DNA of 33,150 nucleotides from positions 1-33,150 of the forward strand of contig CAKPCF010000018.1 in the NCBI GenBank assembly GCA_934141445.1, in the 5' to 3' direction. The stretch's first letter is position 1, and the number at the start of each line of letters is the position of its first letter. This DNA is from an uncultured Clostridia bacterium (GTDB taxonomy: Bacteria; Bacillota; Clostridia; TANB77; CAG-508). The position numbers and the translations under genes were made by a program. The notes under the pieces were generated by a model, which saw nothing but the letters and a program-made list of their open reading frames with translations, searched no databases and had not been told where the DNA came from. This document shows, in pieces, positions 15,097 to 23,639 of the stretch.

Positions 15097-16545
15097 ATGC
15101 CAAGTTTTTTAGTACATATAGCAGTTGCAAAAGAATACATGAGAAAACATAAAAATGATGTAAAAAATGAAGAAGAATTTATAAATGGAACAGTAGAACC
15201 AGATTTTACTGACAATAAATATGAAACACATTATCATAATTATGGAAATTCAAAAGTTGGACTAGATTACTTTTTAGAAAATTCAAAATATGATTTGAAT
15301 TCTGATTTTGGAAAAGGTTATTTTTTACATTTAATTGTTGATTATTTATTTTATAATTATGAATTTGAAGCACAAACTTTATTTATAAGAAAACATCAAT
15401 TAAAAACTTTTTATAATGATTATGACCGTATAAATAGATTTTTAATAGATACTTATAATATTACTAATCTTTCAGATAAAGTTCAAGAATGTACAGTTTT
15501 TTCAAATGAAGAACCTCAAATTTTAAGATTTGATAAAATACAAAAATTTATAAATAAAGTAAGTAATGTAAGTTTTGATGAACAAATAGAAGTTATAAAA
15601 CAAAATGGAGAACCAATTATGAGGGAGGAAAATATGGATACAAGTGTAAATTTATGTGGAATTGAAATGAAGAATCCAGTTACAGTAGCATCAGGAACTT
15701 TTGGATATGGAAGAGAATATTCTGAATTTATAGATATAGGAAAACTAGGTGGAATAATAACAAAAGGAACATCTTTAAAACCTAGACCAGGCAATAAGCC
15801 ACCAAGAATCTGTGAAACACCAGGTGGAATGTTAAATAGTATAGGGCTTCAAAATCCAGGTGTGGAATATTTTGCTAAAAATGATTTACCATGGCTTAGA
15901 AAATTTGATACAAAGATAATAGTAAATGCATGTGGAAGTACAATTGAAGAATATGTCGAATTATGCAAAATTCTAAATGATTTAGATATAGATGGAGTTG
16001 AGTTGAATCTTTCTTGTCCTAATGTAAAAGCTGGGTGTCTTGCATTTGGAACAACTTATGAAGGTGTAAAAGAAGTTACATCACAAGTTAGAAAAGTATT
16101 AGATAGAAAACCTTTAATAGTAAAATTGACTCCTAATGTTACAGATATAACAATGCCAGCTAAAGGAGCCGAAGATGCAGGAGCAGATGGAATTTCAGCA
16201 ATTAACACACTTCTAGGAATGAAAATAGACATAAATAAAAGAAGACCAGTTTTAGCTAACAACACAGGTGGATTATCTGGTCCAGTTGTAAAACCAGTAG
16301 CAGTTAGAATGGTATATCAAATAGCACAAACTGTTAAAATTCCTATTTTAGGTTTGGGTGGAATTATGACAGGTGAAGATGCAATTGAATTTATGCTTGC
16401 TGGTGCAACAGCAGTTTCAATTGGTTCAGGAAATTTTGCTGATCCAGAAACAAGTATAAAAGTAATAGATGGAATAGAAGAATATATGAGAAAAAATAAT
16501 ATTGAAGATATTAAATCTATTATTGGTGATGTAAAAATGAACTAA
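15097..16545 (+). CDS. pyrD: Zn-dependent phospholipase-like domain fused in frame to dihydroorotate dehydrogenase B
   Basis: One open frame of 482 residues. ATG 15097 was chosen over TTG 15085 because GGAGG sits just before it. Residues 1-179 resemble the zinc-dependent phospholipase C-like family of unknown function: MPSFLVHIAVAKEYM, GTVEPDF, HYHNYG and GYFLHLIVDYLFY carry its His/Asp pattern. Residues 180-482 are a full-length class 1B PyrD: TVASGTFGYGREY, SIGLQNPGVE, ELNLSCPNVKAG (catalytic Cys), LVKLTPNV, NTTGGLSGP-like NNTGGLSGP and LGGIMTGEDA (FMN phosphate site). An internal ribosome site and ATG (15634) begin exactly at the PyrD part, so a free 303-residue PyrD is probably made. Whether the long form exists, and whether the lost stop is real or a sequence error, is open. 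Confidence 0.85.
   Translation: MPSFLVHIAVAKEYMRKHKNDVKNEEEFINGTVEPDFTDNKYETHYHNYGNSKVGLDYFLENSKYDLNSDFGKGYFLHLIVDYLFYNYEFEAQTLFIRKHQLKTFYNDYDRINRFLIDTYNITNLSDKVQECTVFSNEEPQILRFDKIQKFINKVSNVSFDEQIEVIKQNGEPIMREENMDTSVNLCGIEMKNPVTVASGTFGYGREYSEFIDIGKLGGIITKGTSLKPRPGNKPPRICETPGGMLNSIGLQNPGVEYFAKNDLPWLRKFDTKIIVNACGSTIEEYVELCKILNDLDIDGVELNLSCPNVKAGCLAFGTTYEGVKEVTSQVRKVLDRKPLIVKLTPNVTDITMPAKGAEDAGADGISAINTLLGMKIDINKRRPVLANNTGGLSGPVVKPVAVRMVYQIAQTVKIPILGLGGIMTGEDAIEFMLAGATAVSIGSGNFADPETSIKVIDGIEEYMRKNNIEDIKSIIGDVKMN
15622..15636 (+). promoter_or_regulatory. Internal ribosome site and start codon of pyrD
   Basis: AGGGAGG (15622-15628), five bases, then ATG 15634 in the same frame as the longer gene. 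From here the product is a 303-residue PyrD starting MDTSVNLCGIEMKNPV, the normal N-terminus and length of the family. Confidence 0.75.
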
Positions 16546-16559
16546 AATAAAAAAATCTA

Positions 16560-16588
16560 TTGCTAAAAAACATTTTATTGGGTAAAAT
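16560..16588 (+). promoter_or_regulatory. Possible promoter of the small membrane-protein gene
   Basis: TTGCTA (16560-16565), 17 bases, TAAAAT (16583-16588), about 40 bases before ATG 16628. Confidence 0.4.
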
Positions 16589-16627
16589 ATAAATAGTATT
16601 TAATTTACTAAAGAAAAGGAGAAAATT

Positions 16628-16984
16628 ATGGGGAAAAGTATTCAAGATATGTATTCTAATGTTGTAGCTTTAAATGATGGAGTTACAAAGAAAGATGTAA
16701 AAAAGATGTTTATATGGTATGATTTATTTAGCTATGCATTATCATTCCAATTGATTTTTATTTTTGCATATTCTGTAAATTTAAATTATGCTACAACAAT
16801 GCTTTCAGCAGTATTTATATTGTTAATGGATACAGTATTAAAAAATGTTTTAGAAAAAGATGGAAACGCATATAAAAAATTATCTGAAAGAATGTCATTA
16901 GTAAAACTTTGGACTATACCATTACTTATATTAGGAGTAATTACAACAGCTTCAATCATAGTAGTAACATTTGGTTTAATTTAA
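16628..16984 (+). CDS. Small integral membrane protein, PTS-EIID/mannose-unrelated, unknown
   Basis: A 118-residue protein I do not recognise. After a soluble N-terminus of about 27 residues (GKSIQDMYSNVVALNDGVT) come three membrane segments at about 33-50 (LFSYALSFQLIFIFAYSV), 54-70 (YATTMLSAVFILLMDTVL) and 94-115 (LWTIPLLILGVITTASIIVV). A charged loop (KNVLEKDGNAYKKLSERMS) separates the last two. AAGGAG precedes the ATG. It stands alone between the pyrimidine operon and the valine T-box, with its own possible promoter. No transport or enzyme motif is visible; the label is topology only. Confidence 0.6.
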   Translation: MGKSIQDMYSNVVALNDGVTKKDVKKMFIWYDLFSYALSFQLIFIFAYSVNLNYATTMLSAVFILLMDTVLKNVLEKDGNAYKKLSERMSLVKLWTIPLLILGVITTASIIVVTFGLI

Positions 16985-17000
16985 AAATAATAAAAAACTA

Positions 17001-17029
17001 TTGTAAAAATGTAAGTTCTGTGTTATTAT
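17001..17029 (+). promoter_or_regulatory. Probable promoter of the valS transcript
   Basis: TTGTAA (17001-17006), 17 bases, TATTAT (17024-17029), directly before the T-box leader. Confidence 0.5.
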
Positions 17030-17039
17030 TTTAACATAT

Positions 17040-17270
17040 TAAAAACTGTGAAGAAGAGTAGTAAATTTAAACTATCTATTTAGAGAAAAGAAGTCGTGGC
17101 TGTAAGCTTCTTATAGAAAAGAAAATTGAAGTAACTTTGGAGTTGGTAGACTGAAAATAAACTTAAGTTTATCCGCTGATTTAGCGTTAAAAAGATTGAG
17201 ATATTATTTAAAATAATAATTAAGGTGGTACCGTGAATAATTCGCCCTTTGTATAAAGGGCGAATTTTGT
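17040..17270 (+). promoter_or_regulatory. T-box leader, valine-specific
   Basis: A tRNA-sensing leader. The T-box core AAGGTGGTACCGTG lies at 17222-17235, and the terminator AATTCGCCCTTT/AAAGGGCGAATT at 17239-17250 and 17255-17266, with a short T-run. In Stem I the specifier reads GTA (17131-17133) followed by A, in the context GAAGTAACTTTGGAG, which aligns with the glycine T-box downstream in this window (TTTGGAACTTTGGAG). GTA is a valine codon and valS follows. Uncharged tRNA-Val should favour the antiterminator and switch on the 17304-20503 genes. Confidence 0.93.
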
Positions 17271-17303
17271 TTATACATAAGACAAATAAAGTTGGAGGAA
17301 CAA

Positions 17304-17783
17304 ATGGAACGCAAAGACGAAGAAGAAATAGTAGATCCGATTAAACTTGTATATGAGGAAAGAAGAGCAGCAAATGTTGATAAAGACGAAGAAATTGCAA
17401 TTTTAAGAGCCTGTGGCTATCAAGTGCCAGAAGATGAGGCAAAAATGAATGAATTTGCTGTAAAAATGTTAGATTTCTTAGATAGACTAACTGATGTAGA
17501 ACGAGGAAAAATAAAAGAACGTGCGAAAGAAATTTCTGAAAGAAGAAAATTACTTAGAAATAGTGGAATAAAAGAATATGAATATAAAGATATTGAATTA
17601 AAAACTCCGTTAGAACTTTTAAGCTTACATAGTAGACACCAACTTAACTTGTTTTCTAGTATTGAAGATTGTGAAGAAGAAGCAAAAGAAACTTTATTAG
17701 AAACTATAAAAATGGGGTTTGATATTCAAAATGATTCAATAGATAACATAGAAAATATGATTATAAATGGTACAAATAGATAA
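17304..17783 (+). CDS. Unknown acidic protein between the valine T-box and valS
   Basis: A 159-residue protein I do not recognise. ATG 17304 was chosen over TTG 17292 because GGAGGAA (17294-17300) lies just before it. It is highly charged and probably all-helical: VYEERRAANVDKDEEIAIL, MLDFLDRLTDVERGKIKERA, ISERRKLLRNSG. No signal peptide, membrane segment, Cys pair or nucleotide-binding loop. It sits directly after the valine T-box and 38 bases before valS, so it should be induced when valine-charged tRNA runs short. A role in tRNA charging or translation stress is suggested only by position. Confidence 0.7.
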   Translation: MERKDEEEIVDPIKLVYEERRAANVDKDEEIAILRACGYQVPEDEAKMNEFAVKMLDFLDRLTDVERGKIKERAKEISERRKLLRNSGIKEYEYKDIELKTPLELLSLHSRHQLNLFSSIEDCEEEAKETLLETIKMGFDIQNDSIDNIENMIINGTNR

Positions 17784-17821
17784 AAAATATAAGTGATTTT
17801 TAGTAAAATAGGAGGTAAATT

Positions 17822-20503
17822 ATGCTTGAAAGTCATAAGTTAAATGAAAAATTTAATCCAAAAGATTTTGAAGACAAATTGTATCAAGAATGGGAAGAAA
17901 ATGGATACTTTAAGCCTTCAAAGGACAAAACAAAAGAAACATTTTGTGTTATGATGCCACCACCAAATGTTACTGGTAAATTACACATGGGACATGCATT
18001 AGATGATTCTTTGCAAGATATATTAGTTCGTTATAAAAGAATGAGAGGTTATAGAACTCTTTGGGTTCCAGGAACAGATCATGCTTCTATTTCAACAGAA
18101 ATGAAAGTTGTCCAAAAATTAAAAGCTGAAGGAAAAACTAAAAAGGACTTAGGAAGAGATAAGTTTATAGAAGAAGCTTGGGATTGGACTCATTTATATG
18201 GTGGAACAATTATGGAACAACAAAGAAAACTTGGTTGCTCTTGTGATTGGGATAGAAAGAGATTTACTTTAGATGATGGAATGTCAGATGCTGTATTAGA
18301 GCAATTTGTAAACCTTTACAATAAAGGTCTAATTTATAAAGGAAAAAGAATGGTAAATTGGTGTACTAGCTGTAATACATCAATATCAGATGCAGAAGTT
18401 GAATACAAAGAAGAAGCTTCACATTTATGGCATATTCGTTATAAAATAAAAGATGAAGATAGATATGTAATTGTTGCAACAACAAGACCAGAAACAATGC
18501 TTGGAGATACAGCTGTTGCAGTACATCCAGATGATGAAAGATACAAAGATATAGTAGGAAAAACTTGCATTTTACCAATTATGGACAAAGAAATTCCTAT
18601 TATTGCAGATGAATTTGTTGAAAAAGATTTTGGAACTGGTTGTGTTAAAATTACACCAGCACATGATATGAATGATTATCAAGCTGGATTAAGACATAAT
18701 TTAGATATTATAGAAGTATTTGATGAAAACTTTAAAATGGGAAATTTAAAACCTGAATATGCAGGTATGGAATTAAAAGAAGCTAGAGAAAAAATAGTAG
18801 AAAAATTAAAAGAAATAGGTGCACTGGTTAAAGAAGAAGATTATACTCACAATGTAGGAAAATGTGAAAGATGTAAAAATACGATAGAACCTAAAATTTC
18901 TGAGCAATGGTTTGTTAAAATGAAACCTTTAGCAGAACCAGCAATAGAAGCTGTAAAAAATGACAGTATAAAATTTGTTCCAAAAAGATATGAAAAAACA
19001 TATTTCAATTGGATGGAGAATATTCAAGATTGGTGTATTTCTCGTCAATTATGGTGGGGACATAGAATACCAGCTTATTATTGTGATAAATGTGGACATA
19101 TCAATGTTTCAAAGACTAAAGTAGAAAAATGTGAAAAATGTGGTAGTACAGAATTACATCAAGATGAAGATACTCTAGATACATGGTTTAGCTCTGCATT
19201 ATGGCCTTTCTCAACATTAGGCTGGCCAAATAAAGATGCTGAAGATTTGAAAGATTTTTACCCAACAAATGTACTTGTTACTGGTTATGATATAATTTTC
19301 TTCTGGATTGCTAGAATGATTTTTTCAGGTTTAGAAACTATGAAGGAAAAACCTTTTTCAGATATATTGATTCATGGTATTGTTAGAGATAGCCAAGGAA
19401 GAAAAATGAGTAAAACACTTGGAAATGGTATAGATCCACTTGATGTTATTGATAAATATGGAACTGATAGTTTAAGATTTTCTTTAGTTAGTGGAACAAC
19501 ACCAGGAAATGATATAAGATATATGCCTGAAAAACTAGAACAAGCTTCAAATTTTGCAAATAAAATTTGGAATGCAGCTAAATTTATTACAATGAACTTA
19601 GCTGATGATGAAAAAGTTAAAGCATTTACTTATAAAATTTTCGATGAAAATCAAAAATATAATGATGAACTATTAAGAATTGAAGATAAATGGATACTAA
19701 ATAAATTTGATAAATTGGTAGTAGAGGTTAGCAAAAATATTGATAATTATGATTTAGGAATTGCTTTAGACAAAATATATTCATTTATTTGGAATGAATT
19801 TTGTGATTGGTATATCGAAATGGTAAAACCAAGAATTTATAGTGAAGATGAAAATGTAAAAGTGGCTGTAAGCAGTATATTAAATTATATATTTAGTTCT
19901 TCATTAAAATTATTACATCCATTTATGCCATTTGTTACATCTGAAATTTATTCAAAATTAATAAATACTGAAGATGCAGATTTAATGGTAAGCAAATGGC
20001 CAACTATAAAAGAAGAATTTGAATTTGATAAGGAAGAAAACTTCGTTGAAAAATTAAAGAAATTAGTTATAGAGATTAGAAATGTAAGAACAAAAATGAA
20101 TGTACATCCATCAAAAAAATCAAAACTAATTTTAGTAACAGACAATTTTGAAGAAGAAATTGAAGAGGCAAAAGACTTCTTAACAAAATTAGGCTTTGCT
20201 AGTGAAATAAAAGTTCAAGATAATTTAGAAGGAATTGATGAAAAAGCAATTTCAATAGTTGTAGATGATATAAAGGTATTTATACCATTTGAAGATTTAG
20301 TTGATATAAAAGAAGAAATTACAAGATTAGAAAATGAGAAAAAGAGATTAGAAGGAGAAGTTTTAAGAGGAGAAAAAATGCTTTCTAATCCAGGATTTAT
20401 CAGCAAAGCACCAGAAGCAAAAGTTGCAGAAGAAAAGGCAAAATTAGAAAACTATAAAGAAATGCTAAAAGCAGTTGAAGAAAGATTAAATTCATTAAAA
20501 TAA
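17822..20503 (+). CDS. valS: Valyl-tRNA synthetase
   Basis: Class I synthetase of 893 residues that charges tRNA-Val, full length for the family. Seen in order: PPPNVTGKLHMGHALDD (HIGH motif as HMGH), the editing domain (TTRPETMLGDTAVAVHPDD), a zinc-type Cys cluster YCDKCGHINVS with CEKCGS, DTWFSSALWPFSTLGWP, and GRKMSKTLGNGIDP (KMSKS motif as KMSKT). The anticodon-binding part (FCDWYIEMVKPR) and a C-terminal coiled coil (EEITRLENEKKRLEGEV) follow. The upstream T-box controls it. AGGAGGT precedes the ATG. Confidence 0.97.
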   Translation: MLESHKLNEKFNPKDFEDKLYQEWEENGYFKPSKDKTKETFCVMMPPPNVTGKLHMGHALDDSLQDILVRYKRMRGYRTLWVPGTDHASISTEMKVVQKLKAEGKTKKDLGRDKFIEEAWDWTHLYGGTIMEQQRKLGCSCDWDRKRFTLDDGMSDAVLEQFVNLYNKGLIYKGKRMVNWCTSCNTSISDAEVEYKEEASHLWHIRYKIKDEDRYVIVATTRPETMLGDTAVAVHPDDERYKDIVGKTCILPIMDKEIPIIADEFVEKDFGTGCVKITPAHDMNDYQAGLRHNLDIIEVFDENFKMGNLKPEYAGMELKEAREKIVEKLKEIGALVKEEDYTHNVGKCERCKNTIEPKISEQWFVKMKPLAEPAIEAVKNDSIKFVPKRYEKTYFNWMENIQDWCISRQLWWGHRIPAYYCDKCGHINVSKTKVEKCEKCGSTELHQDEDTLDTWFSSALWPFSTLGWPNKDAEDLKDFYPTNVLVTGYDIIFFWIARMIFSGLETMKEKPFSDILIHGIVRDSQGRKMSKTLGNGIDPLDVIDKYGTDSLRFSLVSGTTPGNDIRYMPEKLEQASNFANKIWNAAKFITMNLADDEKVKAFTYKIFDENQKYNDELLRIEDKWILNKFDKLVVEVSKNIDNYDLGIALDKIYSFIWNEFCDWYIEMVKPRIYSEDENVKVAVSSILNYIFSSSLKLLHPFMPFVTSEIYSKLINTEDADLMVSKWPTIKEEFEFDKEENFVEKLKKLVIEIRNVRTKMNVHPSKKSKLILVTDNFEEEIEEAKDFLTKLGFASEIKVQDNLEGIDEKAISIVVDDIKVFIPFEDLVDIKEEITRLENEKKRLEGEVLRGEKMLSNPGFISKAPEAKVAEEKAKLENYKEMLKAVEERLNSLK

Positions 20504-20541
20504 AACATAAATAATAAATCGGGGGCAAAGAAAGGAGTAAT

Positions 20542-21204
20542 ATGATATTACCATTTGTTCTCGATTTTTTGTTTCCACCATCATGTGTTAGTTGTGGTAG
20601 AATAACAAATAATTTTATTTTGAAAAATGAAACAAATAAATGGATATGTGATAAGTGTTATGAAAGAGTTATAAAATATAAAAATGGACAGATACTAAAT
20701 GTAAGAAATATTGATTATGATAAATTTGTATATCTTTTTGAGTATAGACATATTATTAGGAAAATAATAATAGCTTATAAATTTCACTCTTTACCTTATA
20801 TTTCAAATTTTTTTATTGATGAGATTTTAAAAAATAAAAATTTATGTGGATTTTTGAAGAATTATGATATAATTGTACCAGTTCCAATGAGTAGAACTAA
20901 GAAAAATATTCGTGGATATAATCAAACGGAACTTATTGCAAAAAACATAGCTTCTAGCTTAGATATTAAAATGAAAAAAATAATTAAAAAAAGAGAAAAT
21001 ATTGAAACTCAAAGTAAATTATTAAAAACAGCTAGAAGAAGAAATATAAGAGGCGCTTTTTATTGTACCCAAAGAATATCAGAACAAAATGTAATTTTAT
21101 TTGATGATATTTTTACAACAGGTGCTACAATAAAAGAGTGTGCAAAAATATTAAAAATGAATGGAGCTAAAAAAATATTAGTATTGGTTTTAGCTAAAGA
21201 TTAA
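20542..21204 (+). CDS. comFC: ComF family phosphoribosyltransferase-like protein
   Basis: A 220-residue protein. An N-terminal zinc-finger-like pair (CVSCGR and CDKCYE, residues about 15-44) is followed by a type I phosphoribosyltransferase domain with PVPMSRTKKNIRGYNQTELIA and the PRPP loop VILFDDIFTTGATIKEC. In competent bacteria ComFC helps take up single-stranded DNA; many other bacteria keep a homologue with no proven role. The stop is 45 bases before the NTPase gene; AAAGGAG precedes the ATG. Confidence 0.88.
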   Translation: MILPFVLDFLFPPSCVSCGRITNNFILKNETNKWICDKCYERVIKYKNGQILNVRNIDYDKFVYLFEYRHIIRKIIIAYKFHSLPYISNFFIDEILKNKNLCGFLKNYDIIVPVPMSRTKKNIRGYNQTELIAKNIASSLDIKMKKIIKKRENIETQSKLLKTARRRNIRGAFYCTQRISEQNVILFDDIFTTGATIKECAKILKMNGAKKILVLVLAKD

Positions 21205-21249
21205 ATATTACTAAAGAAATGAAGATTTGCTTCAGGAAAGGAAATATAT

Positions 21250-23256
21250 ATGGAAGAACTTGTAGATAGCATATTAGACTATGTAAGAGCTGATTATACT
21301 GACTATGCAATTATGATAAATGGAGAATGGGGAAGTGGAAAAACATATTTTTGGAATCACAAAATAAGAAATAAAATCGAATCACTTCAATTAAATGGTA
21401 GAAAATATACAACTATATATATGTCTTTATATGGTATTTCAAATTTGGAAGATATTAGTAAAAAGATTTTTATTGAAACAACACAACTAATGGATAAAAA
21501 TATGAGAAAATACATGGATAATCATGGACAAACTACTATTCCAGAATACGCAAAAACTGGTTTAGATATGGCTAATTTTTTTGGTGTTACACAAAATGGT
21601 GATAAAATAGATTATGCTAGTTTTTTCTCTACAAATAATAAAGTATTGTGTTTTGACGATTTGGAAAGAGCAAATGTAGATGTTATAGATATTCTTGGAT
21701 ATATCAATAATTTCGTAGAACATGACCATATAAAAACAATTATTATATGTAATGAAAAAGAATTGTCAACTAAATTAAAAAGCTCAAATTTAGAAATGAA
21801 AACTTTTATTGCAACATATTTATTAGATAAAGAGGGAACACTTCTAAAAGCTGATAAACCAATGGTTGAAAAAATTAGAGAAAAAATAGAATATGTATTT
21901 GATAAGGCAAATGATTATGAGAGAATAAAAGAAAAATTGATTGGTGAAACTTTTGAATATGCTCCAAAATTCAATTATATAATAGATGGACTTTTATTAA
22001 GATATGAAAATAATAAAGACTTGATGAGATTTTTAAGAGAGCATACAAATCTTATTACTAGTACATTTGTTAAAAGTGGTACAAGAAATTTAAGAATTTT
22101 AAAACATTCTTTGAATGATTTTAAAAAGGTTTTTGAAAATGTAAATAAATTTTATCCAAATACAAATTTAAGAGTTTTGCAAACTATGTTAATATTTACA
22201 ATTGCTGTTTCTTTCGAAATTAAAGCAGGAAAAATAACAAAAGACAAATTTGTAAATATCAATAGCAATGAAGAGTATAAAGCAATTTTAGTTTCTTCAA
22301 GAGTTTTGATGGATAATAGACAATTTTATATTAAAGAATTTGATAATAATTACTACTTCAATTTTAAATCAGAATATAGATTTTTTAAATTTATTGAAAT
22401 ATATGTAAGAACTAGAATTTTTGATATGAGAGCATTTAAAAAAGATATGGAAGTAATAATAAATACAATTGATACAGAAAAATTACCTGGATATAAAAGA
22501 TTACTTACAGAAGAATATTGGAAAATATCTGATGATCAATTTCCAGGTATTATTGAAGAAGTAATAGAAGATGTTAAAAATGGCTCTTTAAAATTGATTG
22601 AAATAGTAAAACTATTTGCATATTATAGCTATTTTATCAGAAGAGGTTTAATCGATTATGACATGCAAGAAACTAAAAAAATATTTATGGATGGAATGGA
22701 TTTAGCTGCTAAATCATCAGAGTATTGTGACAATCTAGATGAAGAACTATCTAGAATTGGCATTGATGTTGGAGATGATATGGAAGATATTATAGAGCAT
22801 TTCCATGAATTAAATAGAAAATTGGAAGATAAGATGTATAGAGATAAGGCAGATGAAATATTTAAGTGTATACCAATGAAAATGGAAATCTTTTATGATA
22901 AATTTGCTAATGAATGTATGGATAAACCAATATTCAATCACTATGATGCTTATCAAATGTTCCAAAGAATTACTTGTGCAAGTAATGAAGACATAGTACA
23001 AATAAAAGAAATGCTTATAGATAGAGCTAAAAAGCATAAAGATGAATTAGCACCAGAAGTTGATTTTATTAGAAAATTACAAAGAACTTTAGAAGATTAT
23101 TGTAGAGGAAAAGATGTAAGTATAAAGATTGTTATGCTTAGAGAATTTTCAAATGACTTAAATACTATTTTAGAATTGTACAATGACTCAGTTTTTTCTG
23201 CATATACAGAAAGTGAAGAAAAAGAATTTAATTTAGATGATATAGATAATTTGTAA
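21250..23256 (+). CDS. KAP-like P-loop NTPase
   Basis: A 668-residue protein. Walker A is GEWGSGKTYF (about 25-34), with the extended INGEWGSGKT form typical of KAP-family NTPases. Walker B is VLCFDDLERA (Asp136, Asp137), followed by TIIICNEKEL, the sensor strand. Beyond residue 180 it is helical and not recognised. There is no membrane insertion in the NTPase domain, unlike many KAP proteins. Some KAP NTPases act in defence against phages, others at the membrane; here there is no visible partner gene, so the role is open. The ATG 21250 has AGGAAAGGAA before it. Composition matches the surroundings. Confidence 0.75.
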   Translation: MEELVDSILDYVRADYTDYAIMINGEWGSGKTYFWNHKIRNKIESLQLNGRKYTTIYMSLYGISNLEDISKKIFIETTQLMDKNMRKYMDNHGQTTIPEYAKTGLDMANFFGVTQNGDKIDYASFFSTNNKVLCFDDLERANVDVIDILGYINNFVEHDHIKTIIICNEKELSTKLKSSNLEMKTFIATYLLDKEGTLLKADKPMVEKIREKIEYVFDKANDYERIKEKLIGETFEYAPKFNYIIDGLLLRYENNKDLMRFLREHTNLITSTFVKSGTRNLRILKHSLNDFKKVFENVNKFYPNTNLRVLQTMLIFTIAVSFEIKAGKITKDKFVNINSNEEYKAILVSSRVLMDNRQFYIKEFDNNYYFNFKSEYRFFKFIEIYVRTRIFDMRAFKKDMEVIINTIDTEKLPGYKRLLTEEYWKISDDQFPGIIEEVIEDVKNGSLKLIEIVKLFAYYSYFIRRGLIDYDMQETKKIFMDGMDLAAKSSEYCDNLDEELSRIGIDVGDDMEDIIEHFHELNRKLEDKMYRDKADEIFKCIPMKMEIFYDKFANECMDKPIFNHYDAYQMFQRITCASNEDIVQIKEMLIDRAKKHKDELAPEVDFIRKLQRTLEDYCRGKDVSIKIVMLREFSNDLNTILELYNDSVFSAYTESEEKEFNLDDIDNL

Positions 23257-23308
23257 GATTTTATATAAACAAAAACTTAATAAAAGCATCACAAATAATT
23301 CACAAACT

Positions 23309-23325
23309 TTTAAGTTTAATTTAAG
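23309..23325 (+). promoter_or_regulatory. Direct repeat TTTAAG-N5-TTTAAG
   Basis: Two TTTAAG copies (23309-23314, 23320-23325) start 11 bases apart, the spacing of OmpR/PhoB-type regulator sites. They lie about 50 bases before the tiny frame at 23375. Such AT-rich repeats can also arise by chance here. Confidence 0.3.
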
Positions 23326-23374
23326 CTTTTGAAGATAAAATAAACTCATCAAAAGGAAAGAGGAAGGTGATGCA

Positions 23375-23410
23375 ATGATAGATGGACGGTGTGATAGAAC
23401 ACAAATTTAA
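23375..23410 (+). CDS. Possible 11-residue leader peptide or tiny-gene remnant
   Basis: ATG 23375 opens a short frame (MIDGRCDRTQI, stop 23408-23410) with a strong ribosome site, AAGGTG at 23364-23369 within AGGAAGGTGAT, five bases ahead. A terminator-like hairpin follows about 70 bases on. Another short frame from GTG 23391 reads VIEHKFKITKIKMTRII but has a weak site. The layout, short frame then hairpin, resembles a leader or a decayed small toxin-type gene. No function can be assigned. Confidence 0.35.
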   Translation: MIDGRCDRTQI

Positions 23411-23477
23411 GATAACAAAAATAAAAATGACAAGAATAATTTAGTAAAATCCCCAAAATTAAAATAATAATGAGAGA

Positions 23478-23505
23478 AAGACTGCCGATTAAGGTGGTCT
23501 TTTAC
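23478..23505 (+). terminator. Terminator-like hairpin before spoVT
   Basis: AAGACTGCC (23478-23486) pairs with GGTGGTCTT (23493-23501) through nine pairs including two G-U, loop GATTAA, followed by TTTACGTTTT. It would end the short transcript holding the tiny frame at 23375, leaving spoVT to its own promoter. Confidence 0.6.
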
Positions 23506-23540
23506 GTTTTAAAATGGATATTAGCGAAAGTAAAATAAAA

Positions 23541-23570
23541 TGAATATTTTTTTCCTTTTTTGTCATAATA
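23541..23570 (+). promoter_or_regulatory. Sigma-G-type forespore promoter of spoVT
   Basis: TGAATA (23541-23546), 17 bases, CATAATA (23564-23570): a close match to the sigma-G pattern (TGnATA, 17-18 bases, CATAnTA) known from Bacillus, where spoVT is under sigma G. It ends 70 bases before the spoVT start. Confidence 0.7.
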
Positions 23571-23639
23571 AGAATATAAAGAAAAAAATTTGACAAATAG
23601 ATTAAATAAATGAATTTTATGAGATTAAAAGGAGGAAAT

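Noticed and set aside
18366..18578. Minus-strand open frames inside valS, glyS and other genes
   Set aside because: Mirror frames of strongly supported genes; rich in Leu/Phe/Tyr, no ribosome sites.
23589..23620. TTGACA at 23590 as a sigma-A promoter for spoVT
   Set aside because: No acceptable -10 box lies at 16-18 bases; the sigma-G pattern upstream fits better.
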